Made by a program: the position numbers and the translations under genes. Under the pieces are notes generated by a model. That model did no database searches and was not told the origin of the DNA. It saw only the letters and a program-made list of their open reading frames with translations. A DNA stretch of 64,000 bases from Streptomyces abyssalis (GTDB lineage: Bacteria; Actinomycetota; Actinomycetes; Streptomycetales; Streptomycetaceae): the NCBI RefSeq assembly GCF_001751365.1, contig NZ_LJGT01000040.1, positions 849,696 to 913,695 on the forward strand, given 5' to 3'. How positions within the stretch are numbered: the first letter of the stretch is position 1; each line of letters begins with the position of its first letter. Below, one piece after another: positions 1 through 7,693 of the stretch.

Positions 1-647
1 CCAAGCCGATCTTCGGTGACAACGGCTCCGGCATGCACGTCCACCAGTCGCTGTGGAACGAGGGCTCCCCGCTCTTCTACGACGAGCAGGGCTACGCGGG
101 CCTGTCCGACATCGCCCGCTACTACATCGGCGGCATCCTCAAGCACGCCCCGTCGCTGCTGGCCTTCACCAACCCGACGGTGAACTCCTACCACCGTCTG
201 GTCCCGGGCTTCGAGGCGCCGGTCAACCTGGTCTACTCGCAGCGCAACCGCTCCGCCGCGATGCGCATCCCGATCACGGGCTCCAACCCGAAGGCGAAGC
301 GCGTGGAGTTCCGCGCTCCCGACCCGTCCTCGAACCCGTATCTGGCCTTCTCGGCGCTGATGATGGCGGGCCTCGACGGCGTCAAGAACAAGATCGAGCC
401 GGCCGAGCCGATCGACAAGGACCTCTACGAGCTGGCCCCCGAGGAGCACGCGGGCGTGCCGCAGGTCCCGACCTCCCTCCCCGCGGTCCTCGACGCCTTG
501 GAGGCGGACAACGAGTACCTCCAGGCGGGCGGTGTCTTCACGGCCGACCTGATCGACACCTGGATCGAGTACAAGCGCGAGAACGAGATCGCCCCGATGC
601 AACTGCGGCCGCACCCGCACGAGTTCGAGCTGTACTTCGATATCTAG
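1..647 (+). CDS. glnA: Glutamine synthetase type I, C-terminal part
   Basis: This is the 3' end of a type I (GSI) glutamine synthetase, which makes glutamine from glutamate, ammonia and ATP in the cytoplasm. The frame is open from base 3 and the N-terminal half lies off the window. Visible are the NGSGMHVHQSLW segment of the catalytic domain, the NPTVNSYHRLVPG-F-AP glutamate-binding stretch, the RNRSAA-RIP nucleotide-site arginines, and a C-terminus ending LYFDI. The protein looks intact to its stop. The last codons and the terminator just downstream are repeated at about 14.0 and 15.05 kb, so the 3' end appears to have served as an integration target while staying functional. Confidence 0.96.
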   Translation, partial: KPIFGDNGSGMHVHQSLWNEGSPLFYDEQGYAGLSDIARYYIGGILKHAPSLLAFTNPTVNSYHRLVPGFEAPVNLVYSQRNRSAAMRIPITGSNPKAKRVEFRAPDPSSNPYLAFSALMMAGLDGVKNKIEPAEPIDKDLYELAPEEHAGVPQVPTSLPAVLDALEADNEYLQAGGVFTADLIDTWIEYKRENEIAPMQLRPHPHEFELYFDI

Positions 648-768
648 GAAGGGGGCCGGTCGACCGGCCTTCGACGCTGCGTGGTTTCGGTGGCCCGCGG
701 AAGCGCCTTTCCGGCGTCTTCCGCGGGCCACCGCCTGTTTCCACCCTCATGTGCACCGGATGTGCACC
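631..768 (+). repeat. Repeat copy A: glnA 3' end plus terminator (putative attL)
   Basis: Bases 636 to about 757 match 15048 to about 15168 with only a handful of differences, one of them a single-base length change. The core over the glnA stop (TGTACTTCGATATCTAG, 631-647) is also found once more at 14013-14029 with one mismatch. Two TGTGCACC boxes 11 bases apart follow at 750-757 and 761-768. The simplest reading is the left junction of an integrated element. This is inference from the repeats, as no integrase was seen. Confidence 0.65.
689..732 (+). terminator. Terminator of glnA, perfect 15-bp stem
   Basis: An inverted repeat with 15-bp arms at 689-703 and 718-732 and a short loop that can itself pair (CGCC with GGCG). 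It sits 42 bases after the glnA stop. A near-identical copy lies at 15101-15144 and a related one at 28193-28234. Confidence 0.85.
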
Positions 769-798
769 GGGCGCCGGATCGGCTGACGGGTCAGGTCA

Positions 799-1461
799 CT
801 AGCTGGTGCCGGCGACGGCGGCGCCCACGGTCGCGGCGCCCACGACGGCGACGAGTTCGTACTGCATTGCCTCCAGGGCCCTGCGTACTGCGGGAGCGGC
901 CCAGTTGTCATGTGCCAGCTTCGCCGTGCGCCGTTCGACGTCCCGGGCCGGGACCCCGGGGAAGGCGCACTCGTACAAACCAGCAGCACTGAGCACAACC
1001 GCCAAGCCGACGGTGCGTTCATCCGGTGTCTCGCCCCGTAGCACCACACCGGCCAACCGATCGCGGAGCGCGACCTCTACGGAGCTGTCGAGCGTGGGGT
1101 AGCGACGTGTGGTGAACAGCCCCAGCGTCCTGCACACCTCCTCGCGCACTGTCCCCCTCTCCCGAAGCCGGTCCAGTGCCCTACCGCGAGCGCTCTTACG
1201 GAGCTCACGCACCCAGCTCTGCGCGGTGGCCGGCTTCTCGCGTGCGGCCAACACCGCAAGCACGTCGTCCAGTACGGCAGAACCCACAGGTGTCCGGTCG
1301 GCTACGACGACCTTGTGGTGGTCCACGTCGAGCCGCCCTGCCAAGGCCAGTTCAAGCAGGACAGCTCCGGCGGCGGCGCAATCTGTCCGCCACGGCTCCG
1401 GAAAGCGCCCCCGAGCGTCAATGGAGAGCAGAACCACCTGCTCGTCGAGTGTCATTCGCAT
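799..1461 (-). CDS. GPP34 (GOLPH3/Vps74)-family protein
   Basis: A 220-residue protein beginning MRMTLDEQVVLLSIDARGR, the usual opening of actinobacterial GPP34/GOLPH3-like proteins. These bind phosphoinositide-type head groups in eukaryotes, and their bacterial role is poorly known. It continues with the LELALAGRLD helix, a long Arg-rich helical middle and a hydrophobic Ala/Val/Gly-rich C-terminus. The frame extends upstream to 1740, but a GGGAG box about ten bases before 1461 and the family start favour this ATG. It is divergent from the small precursor genes, separated by about 260 bases, and lies just inside the left repeat. Nothing ties it to the RiPP pathway, so it may be cargo. Confidence 0.7.
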   Translation of the reverse strand: MRMTLDEQVVLLSIDARGRFPEPWRTDCAAAGAVLLELALAGRLDVDHHKVVVADRTPVGSAVLDDVLAVLAAREKPATAQSWVRELRKSARGRALDRLRERGTVREEVCRTLGLFTTRRYPTLDSSVEVALRDRLAGVVLRGETPDERTVGLAVVLSAAGLYECAFPGVPARDVERRTAKLAHDNWAAPAVRRALEAMQYELVAVVGAATVGAAVAGTS

Positions 1462-1717
1462 ACCCACAAAACTCCCACACGGCCAGCGGCCTAATGGAGG
1501 CCTGATGCTGCCGCATGAGAGGCAGCAAGATGACACCAAAACCCCTTCGTTCGGAGATTGACGCATGCAATCGTTTGTGATGCCGGAAGCGAGCTGCCGA
1601 GGAATCCAATCACCATCCTGGTGACGGGATTCCAGGTCGCGATTTCCGCGCACTCGGCTCCCGAGTCCGGTGCCGAACGAGAAACCACGAAAGCACGAGA
1701 AAGAAGGAGACACACTC

Positions 1718-1912
1718 ATGTTGCTTGAGAAGGTCAACAACAGTCACCTGCTTGAGGCCGTATCGATGGACGTCGCGAACGTGGAGGACCTGTCGTCGGC
1801 CGAGCCCGTCCTGTCCACCCCGGCTGCCGCTGCCGGCGGAGCCCTGGTTACCGCGGGCGCGTTCGGAGCCGGCGTCGGGCTCGGGGTCACCCAGGCCCAG
1901 GCTGACGGCTGA
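1718..1912 (+). CDS. Putative linaridin-type RiPP precursor 1
   Basis: A 64-residue peptide with a strong AAGGAG box eight bases before the ATG. Residues 1-32 form an acidic, leucine-containing leader. Residues 30-35 are PVLSTP, which fits the P-x-x-x-T-P motif at the leader/core junction of linaridin precursors such as CypA. If cleavage follows the cypemycin pattern, the core starts at Ser33 and has 32 residues, dominated by Ala, Gly and Val with one Phe and three Thr and no Cys. It is followed 54 bases later by a second peptide with the same architecture, then by the modification genes. The RiPP call rests on the motif and context. The product has not been seen. Confidence 0.75.
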   Translation: MLLEKVNNSHLLEAVSMDVANVEDLSSAEPVLSTPAAAAGGALVTAGAFGAGVGLGVTQAQADG

Positions 1913-1966
1913 CAGCCGCCACATCAGCGCCCCAAGCAGAATCAAACCGTCGCTCAAGGAGTGAAC

Positions 1967-2179
1967 GTGACTGCAATCTCCATCAAGGTCAACGCAAGCC
2001 AGGAACTCGACGGCGTCTCGATCCACGCCGGTGAGAACGAGTGGAACGGCCGGATGTCTCCGGTCCTCGCCACCCCTGCCGCGGTCGGCGCCGGGCTGGC
2101 CGGCGCAGCCGCCGTCGCCGGTGCGGGAGCTGCCGGCATCGCGGTCGGAAACGCCGCCGGGCAGGCCGCGGGCGGCTGA
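1967..2179 (+). CDS. Putative linaridin-type RiPP precursor 2
   Basis: A 70-residue peptide starting at GTG 1967. An upstream in-frame GTG at 1961 abuts the AAGGA box and is too close to it, so 1967 is preferred. The leader (about residues 1-34) contains the charged stretch HAGENEWNGRM. PVLATP at residues 32-37 matches the P-x-x-x-T-P linaridin motif. The predicted 36-residue core is almost wholly Ala, Gly, Val, Ile and Leu, with one Thr, one Asn and one Gln. It shares PVL-TPAA with precursor 1 but little else of the leader, so the two peptides are paralogues or partners rather than recent copies. Confidence 0.75.
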   Translation: MTAISIKVNASQELDGVSIHAGENEWNGRMSPVLATPAAVGAGLAGAAAVAGAGAAGIAVGNAAGQAAGG

Positions 2180-2194
2180 CCCGCCTCGCGCGAT

Positions 2195-2240
2195 GCCGCC
2201 TCTCGATAACCACGTGCTACCCACGCCGGTGAGAGGCGGC
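2195..2240 (+). terminator. Hairpin (possible attenuator) between precursors and modification genes
   Basis: Perfect 10-bp arms GCCGCCTCTC (2195-2204) and GAGAGGCGGC (2231-2240) enclose a 26-base loop. The hairpin starts 15 bases after the second precursor stop and ends 42 bases before the first enzyme gene. Such leaky terminators often keep RiPP precursor transcripts more abundant than those of the enzymes. There is no U run, so this role is inferred. Confidence 0.55.
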
Positions 2241-2282
2241 GCATAACTCCTATGACCGGGGAAGGGAAAGGGAAAAGCGAAA

Positions 2283-3155
2283 ATGAACATCTCCTCTGCG
2301 GCACGGAGATTACTCTCCTCCCCGGTCATAGGCCGGGAGCGCGGACTGACCACCGCGGAACAGCTCAGCGCGACCGCATATCTCATGAGCAGCCTGGAAA
2401 TACTGGCAGCCGAACGCGACCGCCAGAAAGGCGGTTTGAACAACTGGGATCTGGCCAGGGACAATTACTCATGGGCACCGCCGAAGGTGCGCGAGTCGCT
2501 CGACTTCATCGCCAGGCCGGACGTGACCCGGTGGATCCACGGGGCCCGCGCACTTGCCAGCGCCTCGCTGCTCGTACCGGGCACCGGTCGGCACCACCGC
2601 GCTGCCGCGAACGGCTTCCTCGCCCTCACCTCGGTCGCCATCTACCCGAGGCACCACTACGGCACCGACGGATCGGACCAGCTCTCCTTCCTCGTGCAGT
2701 CCGCGGCCATGATCGCCCGATTCGGCCAGCGGCAGCCGGCACTCGTCGACAGCTGCCTGTGGTACGTGGCGCTCCAGGCCACTCTCTCGTACGCGACATC
2801 GGGCTATGTGAAGATCGTCAGCCCTCTCTGGCGCTCGGGCGAGGCCCTGCCGGGCATCATGCGCACCGAGACCTACGGGGACCGCAAGGTCTACGACCTG
2901 ATGAAGCGCTATCCCAAGGCATCCCGGAAGCTGGCGCACGCGGTACTCGCCATGGAGTGCGCCTTCCCCGCGGTATTCCTCGCCAAGGGACGCCTCACCC
3001 CGGCGATGCTCGCCGGACTCGGCTCGTTCCACGTGGTCAACGCCCGGGTGATGGGTCTGAGCCGTTTCGTGTGGGCCTTCCTGGCGACCTACCCCGCGAT
3101 CCTCTACGTCACCCAGAGCCGCGAGTCCACGAAGCCCGGCGGAGGCAGCCGATGA
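2283..3155 (+). CDS. HTTM-type membrane protein, N-terminal half of a split LinH/CypH system
   Basis: A 290-residue protein with several hydrophobic segments and the pattern Y-x-TSGYVKI-SPLWRSGEAL (about residues 170-190), typical of HTTM proteins, the family that includes vitamin-K-dependent carboxylase-like membrane domains. It also has a YPRHHYGTDGSDQ segment. In cypemycin-type linaridin clusters, as I recall, CypH joins a membrane domain to an alpha/beta hydrolase. Here the two are separate genes overlapping by ATGA at 3152. CypH-type proteins are needed for threonine dehydration and peptide maturation, and this role is inferred here. Codon 10 (2310-2312) is TTA, so translation of this first enzyme gene may depend on the bldA tRNA. 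Confidence 0.65.
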   Translation: MNISSAARRLLSSPVIGRERGLTTAEQLSATAYLMSSLEILAAERDRQKGGLNNWDLARDNYSWAPPKVRESLDFIARPDVTRWIHGARALASASLLVPGTGRHHRAAANGFLALTSVAIYPRHHYGTDGSDQLSFLVQSAAMIARFGQRQPALVDSCLWYVALQATLSYATSGYVKIVSPLWRSGEALPGIMRTETYGDRKVYDLMKRYPKASRKLAHAVLAMECAFPAVFLAKGRLTPAMLAGLGSFHVVNARVMGLSRFVWAFLATYPAILYVTQSRESTKPGGGSR

Positions 3156-4192
3156 CCGCAACCACGAGGATCACGATGCCCCCAGTACGCAACGACGCGC
3201 TCCCTCGCATCGCCGGCGGCCTGCTGAGCGCCGTCGTCGCGAGCGGGCTGACCGTCCAGCAGCTTCGACACCGCAGGGTGCTGCGCGGTCAGGGCGACGA
3301 GTCGTTCTTCGAGACGTCCACGGGCAACGTGCTCGCCTATCAGCTCACCGAGGCCGAAGGGCCGGATTCGTCGCCTGTTCTGGTCTGCGAGACCGGCCTG
3401 TGCTCCACCGTGGAGCACTGGACCTGGCTACGCCGCATGCTCGGCCGCGACCACCCGGTTCTGGCGTACAACCGGGCCGGGTACGGACGAAGTGAGTACC
3501 GGCTGCGGGAGCCCTTCTCCCTTGCCGCGGCCGTCGCCGACCTGCGCGACCTGGTCCGTGAGGTCTGCCCCTCCAGGCCGGTGGTACTCGTCGGACACTC
3601 GCTCGGCGGCCATCTCACGCTGCGGACGATCGAGCCGCTGCGCGATCTGGTGATCGGTGTTGTGCTGCTGGACCCCAGCCACCCCGCTGAGCTGCTGCGG
3701 TCGCGCATGCAGGCCGACGGCGCCAACGTGTTGACCTCCGCTCTGGCGCTCATGCCGGAGTCCGCCCGGCTCGGTCTGGGCAGCCTGCTCGCCTCGCCTC
3801 CCTGGCTGCGGTGGCTGCCTGAGGACATGCGGCCGCTGATTCTGGACCAGTTCCGCGACTGGAAGCTGTGGAAGGCCACCGTTCGTGAATGGCGCGCGAC
3901 CCACACCGAGTTCCTCAACCACGACGGCGTGCTGCCGAAGGTCGGTGTACCGCTCCGGCTGGTGGCCGCGGCCACCACGCACGCCAGGGATCCGATCCAG
4001 GCCGGGTTGCACCGGGAGCTCGTTGGCACGTCGCCCGACGGCGACCTGTGCCTGATCGAGGACGCCAGGCACGACGAGCTCGTGATGAACGAACAGCCCG
4101 CGGCCCAGGTAGCAGAGCTGATCCGGGAGTTCACCGTCGGGCTCCGCACGTGCGGGCTCCGCCCAACACCCGATGCGCCGGAGGTGCGCTGA
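3152..4192 (+). CDS. Alpha/beta hydrolase, partner of the HTTM protein
   Basis: A 346-residue alpha/beta hydrolase. A short hydrophobic stretch near residues 20-34 precedes the fold. The nucleophile elbow is GHSLGGH, an Asp follows in VVLLDPSHPAE, and the late His lies in DARHDELV, so the Ser-Asp-His triad appears complete. The reading frame is open far upstream (to 2252), but the ATG at 3152 overlaps the preceding stop and gives the family length. It matches the hydrolase half of CypH-like linaridin proteins by context. It could instead hydrolyse an ester or peptide bond during leader removal. The substrate cannot be read from sequence. Confidence 0.7.
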   Translation: MTATTRITMPPVRNDALPRIAGGLLSAVVASGLTVQQLRHRRVLRGQGDESFFETSTGNVLAYQLTEAEGPDSSPVLVCETGLCSTVEHWTWLRRMLGRDHPVLAYNRAGYGRSEYRLREPFSLAAAVADLRDLVREVCPSRPVVLVGHSLGGHLTLRTIEPLRDLVIGVVLLDPSHPAELLRSRMQADGANVLTSALALMPESARLGLGSLLASPPWLRWLPEDMRPLILDQFRDWKLWKATVREWRATHTEFLNHDGVLPKVGVPLRLVAAATTHARDPIQAGLHRELVGTSPDGDLCLIEDARHDELVMNEQPAAQVAELIREFTVGLRTCGLRPTPDAPEVR

Positions 4193-4812
4193 TGTTGCTG
4201 CCCAGGACCAAGAGCGAAGTGATGAGGCGGGCGGTGGAGCTCGGCTTCGCGAGCTGGCTGACGATCACGATACTGAGCCAGCACCCGAACACCACCTTCG
4301 ATCGGCTTCGGACAGGCGACAAGGTCGGGCTGCTCATACCCAACTGGCGGTTCTTCGCCCCGACCCCCGCCCAGCACGACTACCACCTGCTGTACCGGAC
4401 GCTGGACACCGACGGCGAGCAGTCCGCCTGGCGGTCCGCATCACAGATCAACAAACGGAAATGGGCGCACGCCGTCTGGTTCCCCGGACGCCGTCAGGAG
4501 AAGGCCATCTTCGACGTGTGCGGCGAACTGGGCCGATTGATCGTCCGTAAGGACGTGAAGGTCACCGACAGCGCGGCGTACCGGCTGCTTCGCGACTTCG
4601 TCACCCGGCACCTCGACGAGTCCGACCCGCGACGGGGCTCGCTCAAGGGCTTCCAGTTCCTGGTGGTGCTCTACAGCGGGCACGACGACTCCGAGGACCC
4701 GCAGTACTCCTTCATCTCTCCCTTCATCCGGCTGCCCGAGCCAGACCCCACGGACCACGCCGACGACGCCGATCACGCTGGCGCCGCAGACCGATTGGAG
4801 CCCGCGGCATGA
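4192..4812 (+). CDS. LinL-like hypothetical protein of linaridin clusters
   Basis: A 206-residue protein whose ATG overlaps the preceding TGA. It has one probable membrane helix near the N-terminus (ELGFASWLTITILS), then GLLIPNWRFFAPTPAQHDYHL, a signature I associate with small proteins encoded beside HTTM proteins. It also has a KRKWAHAVWFPGRRQ segment and an acidic tail. Position after the LinH-like pair fits LinL/CypL, a family with no assigned reaction that works with CypH in making dehydrobutyrine. Identity with LinL is inferred mostly from position and size. Confidence 0.5.
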   Translation: MLLPRTKSEVMRRAVELGFASWLTITILSQHPNTTFDRLRTGDKVGLLIPNWRFFAPTPAQHDYHLLYRTLDTDGEQSAWRSASQINKRKWAHAVWFPGRRQEKAIFDVCGELGRLIVRKDVKVTDSAAYRLLRDFVTRHLDESDPRRGSLKGFQFLVVLYSGHDDSEDPQYSFISPFIRLPEPDPTDHADDADHAGAADRLEPAA

Positions 4813-5579
4813 CGAAGAGCGAGGCCGCGCCGCAGGTCGACGACCCCGGCTACGGCCGCAGGTTCGCCGACTTCTACGACAAGCTCTTCCCCAAGAACGC
4901 CGGTGCGGAGGCGACTGCCGAGGCCCTCGCATCCATGGCCGGTGGCGGTCCCGCCCTGGAACTGGGCGTGGGCACCGGGCGGATCGCCATACCGCTCGCC
5001 GAACGCATCGGCGCTGTCATCGGCGTCGACTCCTCCCCGGAGATGCTCGAGGAACTGCGCCGCGACGTGGAACGCGCCGGCGCTCCGGTCCAGGCCGTTC
5101 ACGGTGACCTGCGCACATACGAGGACGAGTGCAGCTATCCCCTCGTCTACTTGGTGTGCGGGACCCTCTCGATGGTGCTCGACCCCGAGCAGCAGCGGCA
5201 GGCGGTCGCCAGGGCCGCACACCGCGTCGCACCGGGCGGCCGCCTGGTGATCGAGAACTTCAACACCCCGGGAATCCTTGCCATGAGCCAGGACAGCGGG
5301 CACTTCACCTCCTTCGCTCCTTACCCGGACCCCAACACCGGGCTGCTCACCTCCTGGTTGGTCGAGAAGGACACGGGTCTGTGGCAGTCGTCCCACGCCT
5401 GGTTCGAGGACAACAGCTTCCGCATCGCCTCCGACGTCAACCGGCTCATCCCGCCGGAGGAGGTCGACCGCTACGCCATCGCGGCCGGGCTGGAACTGGT
5501 TCACCGCTGGTCGGACTGGCAGGGCACGGCATACGACGAGCGCGGCGCGATGTACATCGCCGTCTACGAGGTCCCCTGA
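4809..5579 (+). CDS. SAM-dependent methyltransferase, probable CypM/LinM counterpart
   Basis: A 256-residue class I methyltransferase. Motif I is LELGVGTGR at about residues 50-58, followed by VIGVDSSPEML (the acidic loop that binds the SAM ribose) and a GDLR segment. It overlaps the previous gene by four bases (ATGA), so it belongs to the same transcript. In linaridins the CypM methyltransferase puts two methyl groups on the alpha amine of the cleaved peptide. With predicted core starts of Ser and Ala, the same reaction is plausible here but not shown. The fold is certain, the substrate is not. Confidence 0.8.
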   Translation: MTKSEAAPQVDDPGYGRRFADFYDKLFPKNAGAEATAEALASMAGGGPALELGVGTGRIAIPLAERIGAVIGVDSSPEMLEELRRDVERAGAPVQAVHGDLRTYEDECSYPLVYLVCGTLSMVLDPEQQRQAVARAAHRVAPGGRLVIENFNTPGILAMSQDSGHFTSFAPYPDPNTGLLTSWLVEKDTGLWQSSHAWFEDNSFRIASDVNRLIPPEEVDRYAIAAGLELVHRWSDWQGTAYDERGAMYIAVYEVP

Positions 5580-5686
5580 CGGGATGGTGAGACGGGCCGG
5601 CGAGCCCGGCGCGGAACCCACCGGCCCACCGAAGCACGATTCACCAACTCCGGGACACGACCCGTCAACTCCGGGAGGAGCCCGCA

Positions 5687-7693
5687 ATGACAGCCACGCG
5701 GTACACCGATCGTCGGCGGGGCCGCGGACGGCACAGCCGCAAGACCGACCGCACCACCTGGGAGGGGACCCGCGGCAAGCCGGAATCCGTCTGGACCGTC
5801 TCTCTCCGGCACCGGGCGCTGCTGATCACGGGCATGCTGCTGGGACTACTCGGTGTCGTCGCCTCGCTCGCCCAGCCGTACGCCATCGGCAAGCTGATCG
5901 AGACTGCCGAGCTGGACCAGTCGCTCGCCGGGCCGATCGCTCTGCTCGTCGTACTCTTCTGCGCGGACGCGGCCTTCTCCTCACTCCAGGCCTACGCCAT
6001 CGGACGAACCGGGGAGAGCATCGTCTTCGACGTCCGCCGGATCCTGATCGAACGGCTGCTACGGGCCGAACTGACGTCGGTGAACAAGCAGCCACAGGGC
6101 GACATCCTCACCCGGACGGTGACCGACACCTCCCTCGTGAAGATCGCACTTTCGCAGAGCCTGGCGCAGCTCTTCATCAGCGGGGCGACGATCATCGGCG
6201 GTGTCGCCCTGATGTTCGCCATCGACGTCTCGCTCATGCTGATCACGCTGGCCTGTCTGGGAGTGGCCAGCCTGGTGTCCATCGGCCTCGCCCGCAAACT
6301 CCGGCAGGTAGCCGTGCAGAACCGTGAGGACACCGGTGCGTTCGGCACCGAGGTGCAGCGGGTGCTCTCGGCGCTGCCCACGGTCAAGGCCTCCCGTGCG
6401 GAGGACCGGGAGTTGCTGCGGATCGGCCAACAGGCCCACCTCGCACGTACGTCGGGAATCCGGGTCAACGCGTTCAACGCGCTGCTGATGCCGTCCATGA
6501 ACGTCGGTACCCAGGCGGCGCTGGCCATCGTGGTGGGCGTCGGAATGACCCGCGTGGCCGGCGGAGCGATGTCGATCGCCGACCTGACCGCCTTTGTGAT
6601 GTACCTCTTCCACCTGGTGTCGCCGCTGGTGCTGTTCTTCATGGCCATCGGCCAGTTCGTACAGGGGCGCGCCGCGGTACAGCGGGTGGACGGGCTGGCC
6701 GTACTGCCCCAGGAGGGGCAGGAGGAACGGGTCCAGCAGCCCGCCCTCGTCGGATCCCTGATCCAGGACCGGGGCGCGATCGAGTTCCACAACGTCCGGT
6801 TCGGGTATGACGGGCAGGGTGCGGAGGCGAACGCGCTGGCGGGCGTGTCCTTCCACGTACCGACGCGCGGGCTGACCGCGATCGTCGGCCCGTCCGGAGC
6901 GGGCAAGACGACCCTGTTCCAGCTCATCGAGCGCTTCTACCGGCTGGACGGCGGCAGGATCCTTCTCGGCGGCCAGAACATCGAAGCACTGCCCCTGGAC
7001 ACCGTCCGCGGACTGGTGGGCTACGTACAGCAGGACAGCGCGACGATGCGCGGCACCATCCGGGAGAACCTCACCTACGCCAACCCGGATGCCGCAGAGG
7101 CCGACATCCGCGAGGCCGTGGAGATGGCCGGTCTCTCGGATGTCGTCCAAGGTCTGCCGCAAGGACTCGATACCGATCTGGGCGATCAGGGCAGCGGGCT
7201 CTCCGGCGGTCAGCGGCAGCGGCTGTGCATCGCCCGCACGCTGCTGCAGAAGCCCGCGATCATGCTTTTGGACGAGGCCACCTCCCATCTGGACTCCGAC
7301 TCGGAGCGGGATTTCCGGCAAGTGCTCCACCGGATCTCCCGGCACTGTGCGGTCATCGCCATCGCGCACCGCATCTCCACGGTGATCGACGCGGACCAGA
7401 TCGTCGTGCTGGAGAACGGCAGGGTCCGTGCCACCGGAGTCCACGACGATCTGATGGAGCGGGACGACCTCTACCGCCGTCTCGCCGGCTCCCAGCTCCA
7501 CGCCGAGTCAGGGCTCGTGGGCGAGCCGGTCATTCCGCGACTGGAGCAACAGCACCCGGCCTACGAGGCGTTCGAGCACCCGCCGCAGCAACTCAGGCCG
7601 GATGCGGACGCGTTCCAGCCGCAGAGCGCGGAGGGCACCTCGGACGTCCAGGCCGGCCAGCAGTTCCCGGAACCGGTGGGCGGCACCGTATGA
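5687..7693 (+). CDS. ABC transporter, fused permease and ATPase (peptide exporter)
   Basis: A 668-residue half transporter in the inner membrane. Five or six hydrophobic helices lie at about residues 43-325. The nucleotide-binding domain follows: Walker A GPSGAGKTT near residue 400, signature LSGGQRQR near 505, Walker B IMLLDEAT near 524 and a switch histidine in AIAHR. A polar Gln/Pro-rich tail of about 60 residues extends beyond the usual end. There is no N-terminal C39 peptidase domain, so leader removal must occur elsewhere. GGGAGGAG before the ATG decides the start. It probably exports the mature peptide and gives self-protection, like CypT. Confidence 0.85.
   Translation: MTATRYTDRRRGRGRHSRKTDRTTWEGTRGKPESVWTVSLRHRALLITGMLLGLLGVVASLAQPYAIGKLIETAELDQSLAGPIALLVVLFCADAAFSSLQAYAIGRTGESIVFDVRRILIERLLRAELTSVNKQPQGDILTRTVTDTSLVKIALSQSLAQLFISGATIIGGVALMFAIDVSLMLITLACLGVASLVSIGLARKLRQVAVQNREDTGAFGTEVQRVLSALPTVKASRAEDRELLRIGQQAHLARTSGIRVNAFNALLMPSMNVGTQAALAIVVGVGMTRVAGGAMSIADLTAFVMYLFHLVSPLVLFFMAIGQFVQGRAAVQRVDGLAVLPQEGQEERVQQPALVGSLIQDRGAIEFHNVRFGYDGQGAEANALAGVSFHVPTRGLTAIVGPSGAGKTTLFQLIERFYRLDGGRILLGGQNIEALPLDTVRGLVGYVQQDSATMRGTIRENLTYANPDAAEADIREAVEMAGLSDVVQGLPQGLDTDLGDQGSGLSGGQRQRLCIARTLLQKPAIMLLDEATSHLDSDSERDFRQVLHRISRHCAVIAIAHRISTVIDADQIVVLENGRVRATGVHDDLMERDDLYRRLAGSQLHAESGLVGEPVIPRLEQQHPAYEAFEHPPQQLRPDADAFQPQSAEGTSDVQAGQQFPEPVGGTV

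Noticed and set aside
2252..3151. Upstream extension of the alpha/beta hydrolase frame
   Set aside because: It overlaps the HTTM gene in another frame and is Arg/Pro/Gly-rich, as out-of-frame GC-rich DNA is. The ATG at 3152 has the typical stop/start overlap.
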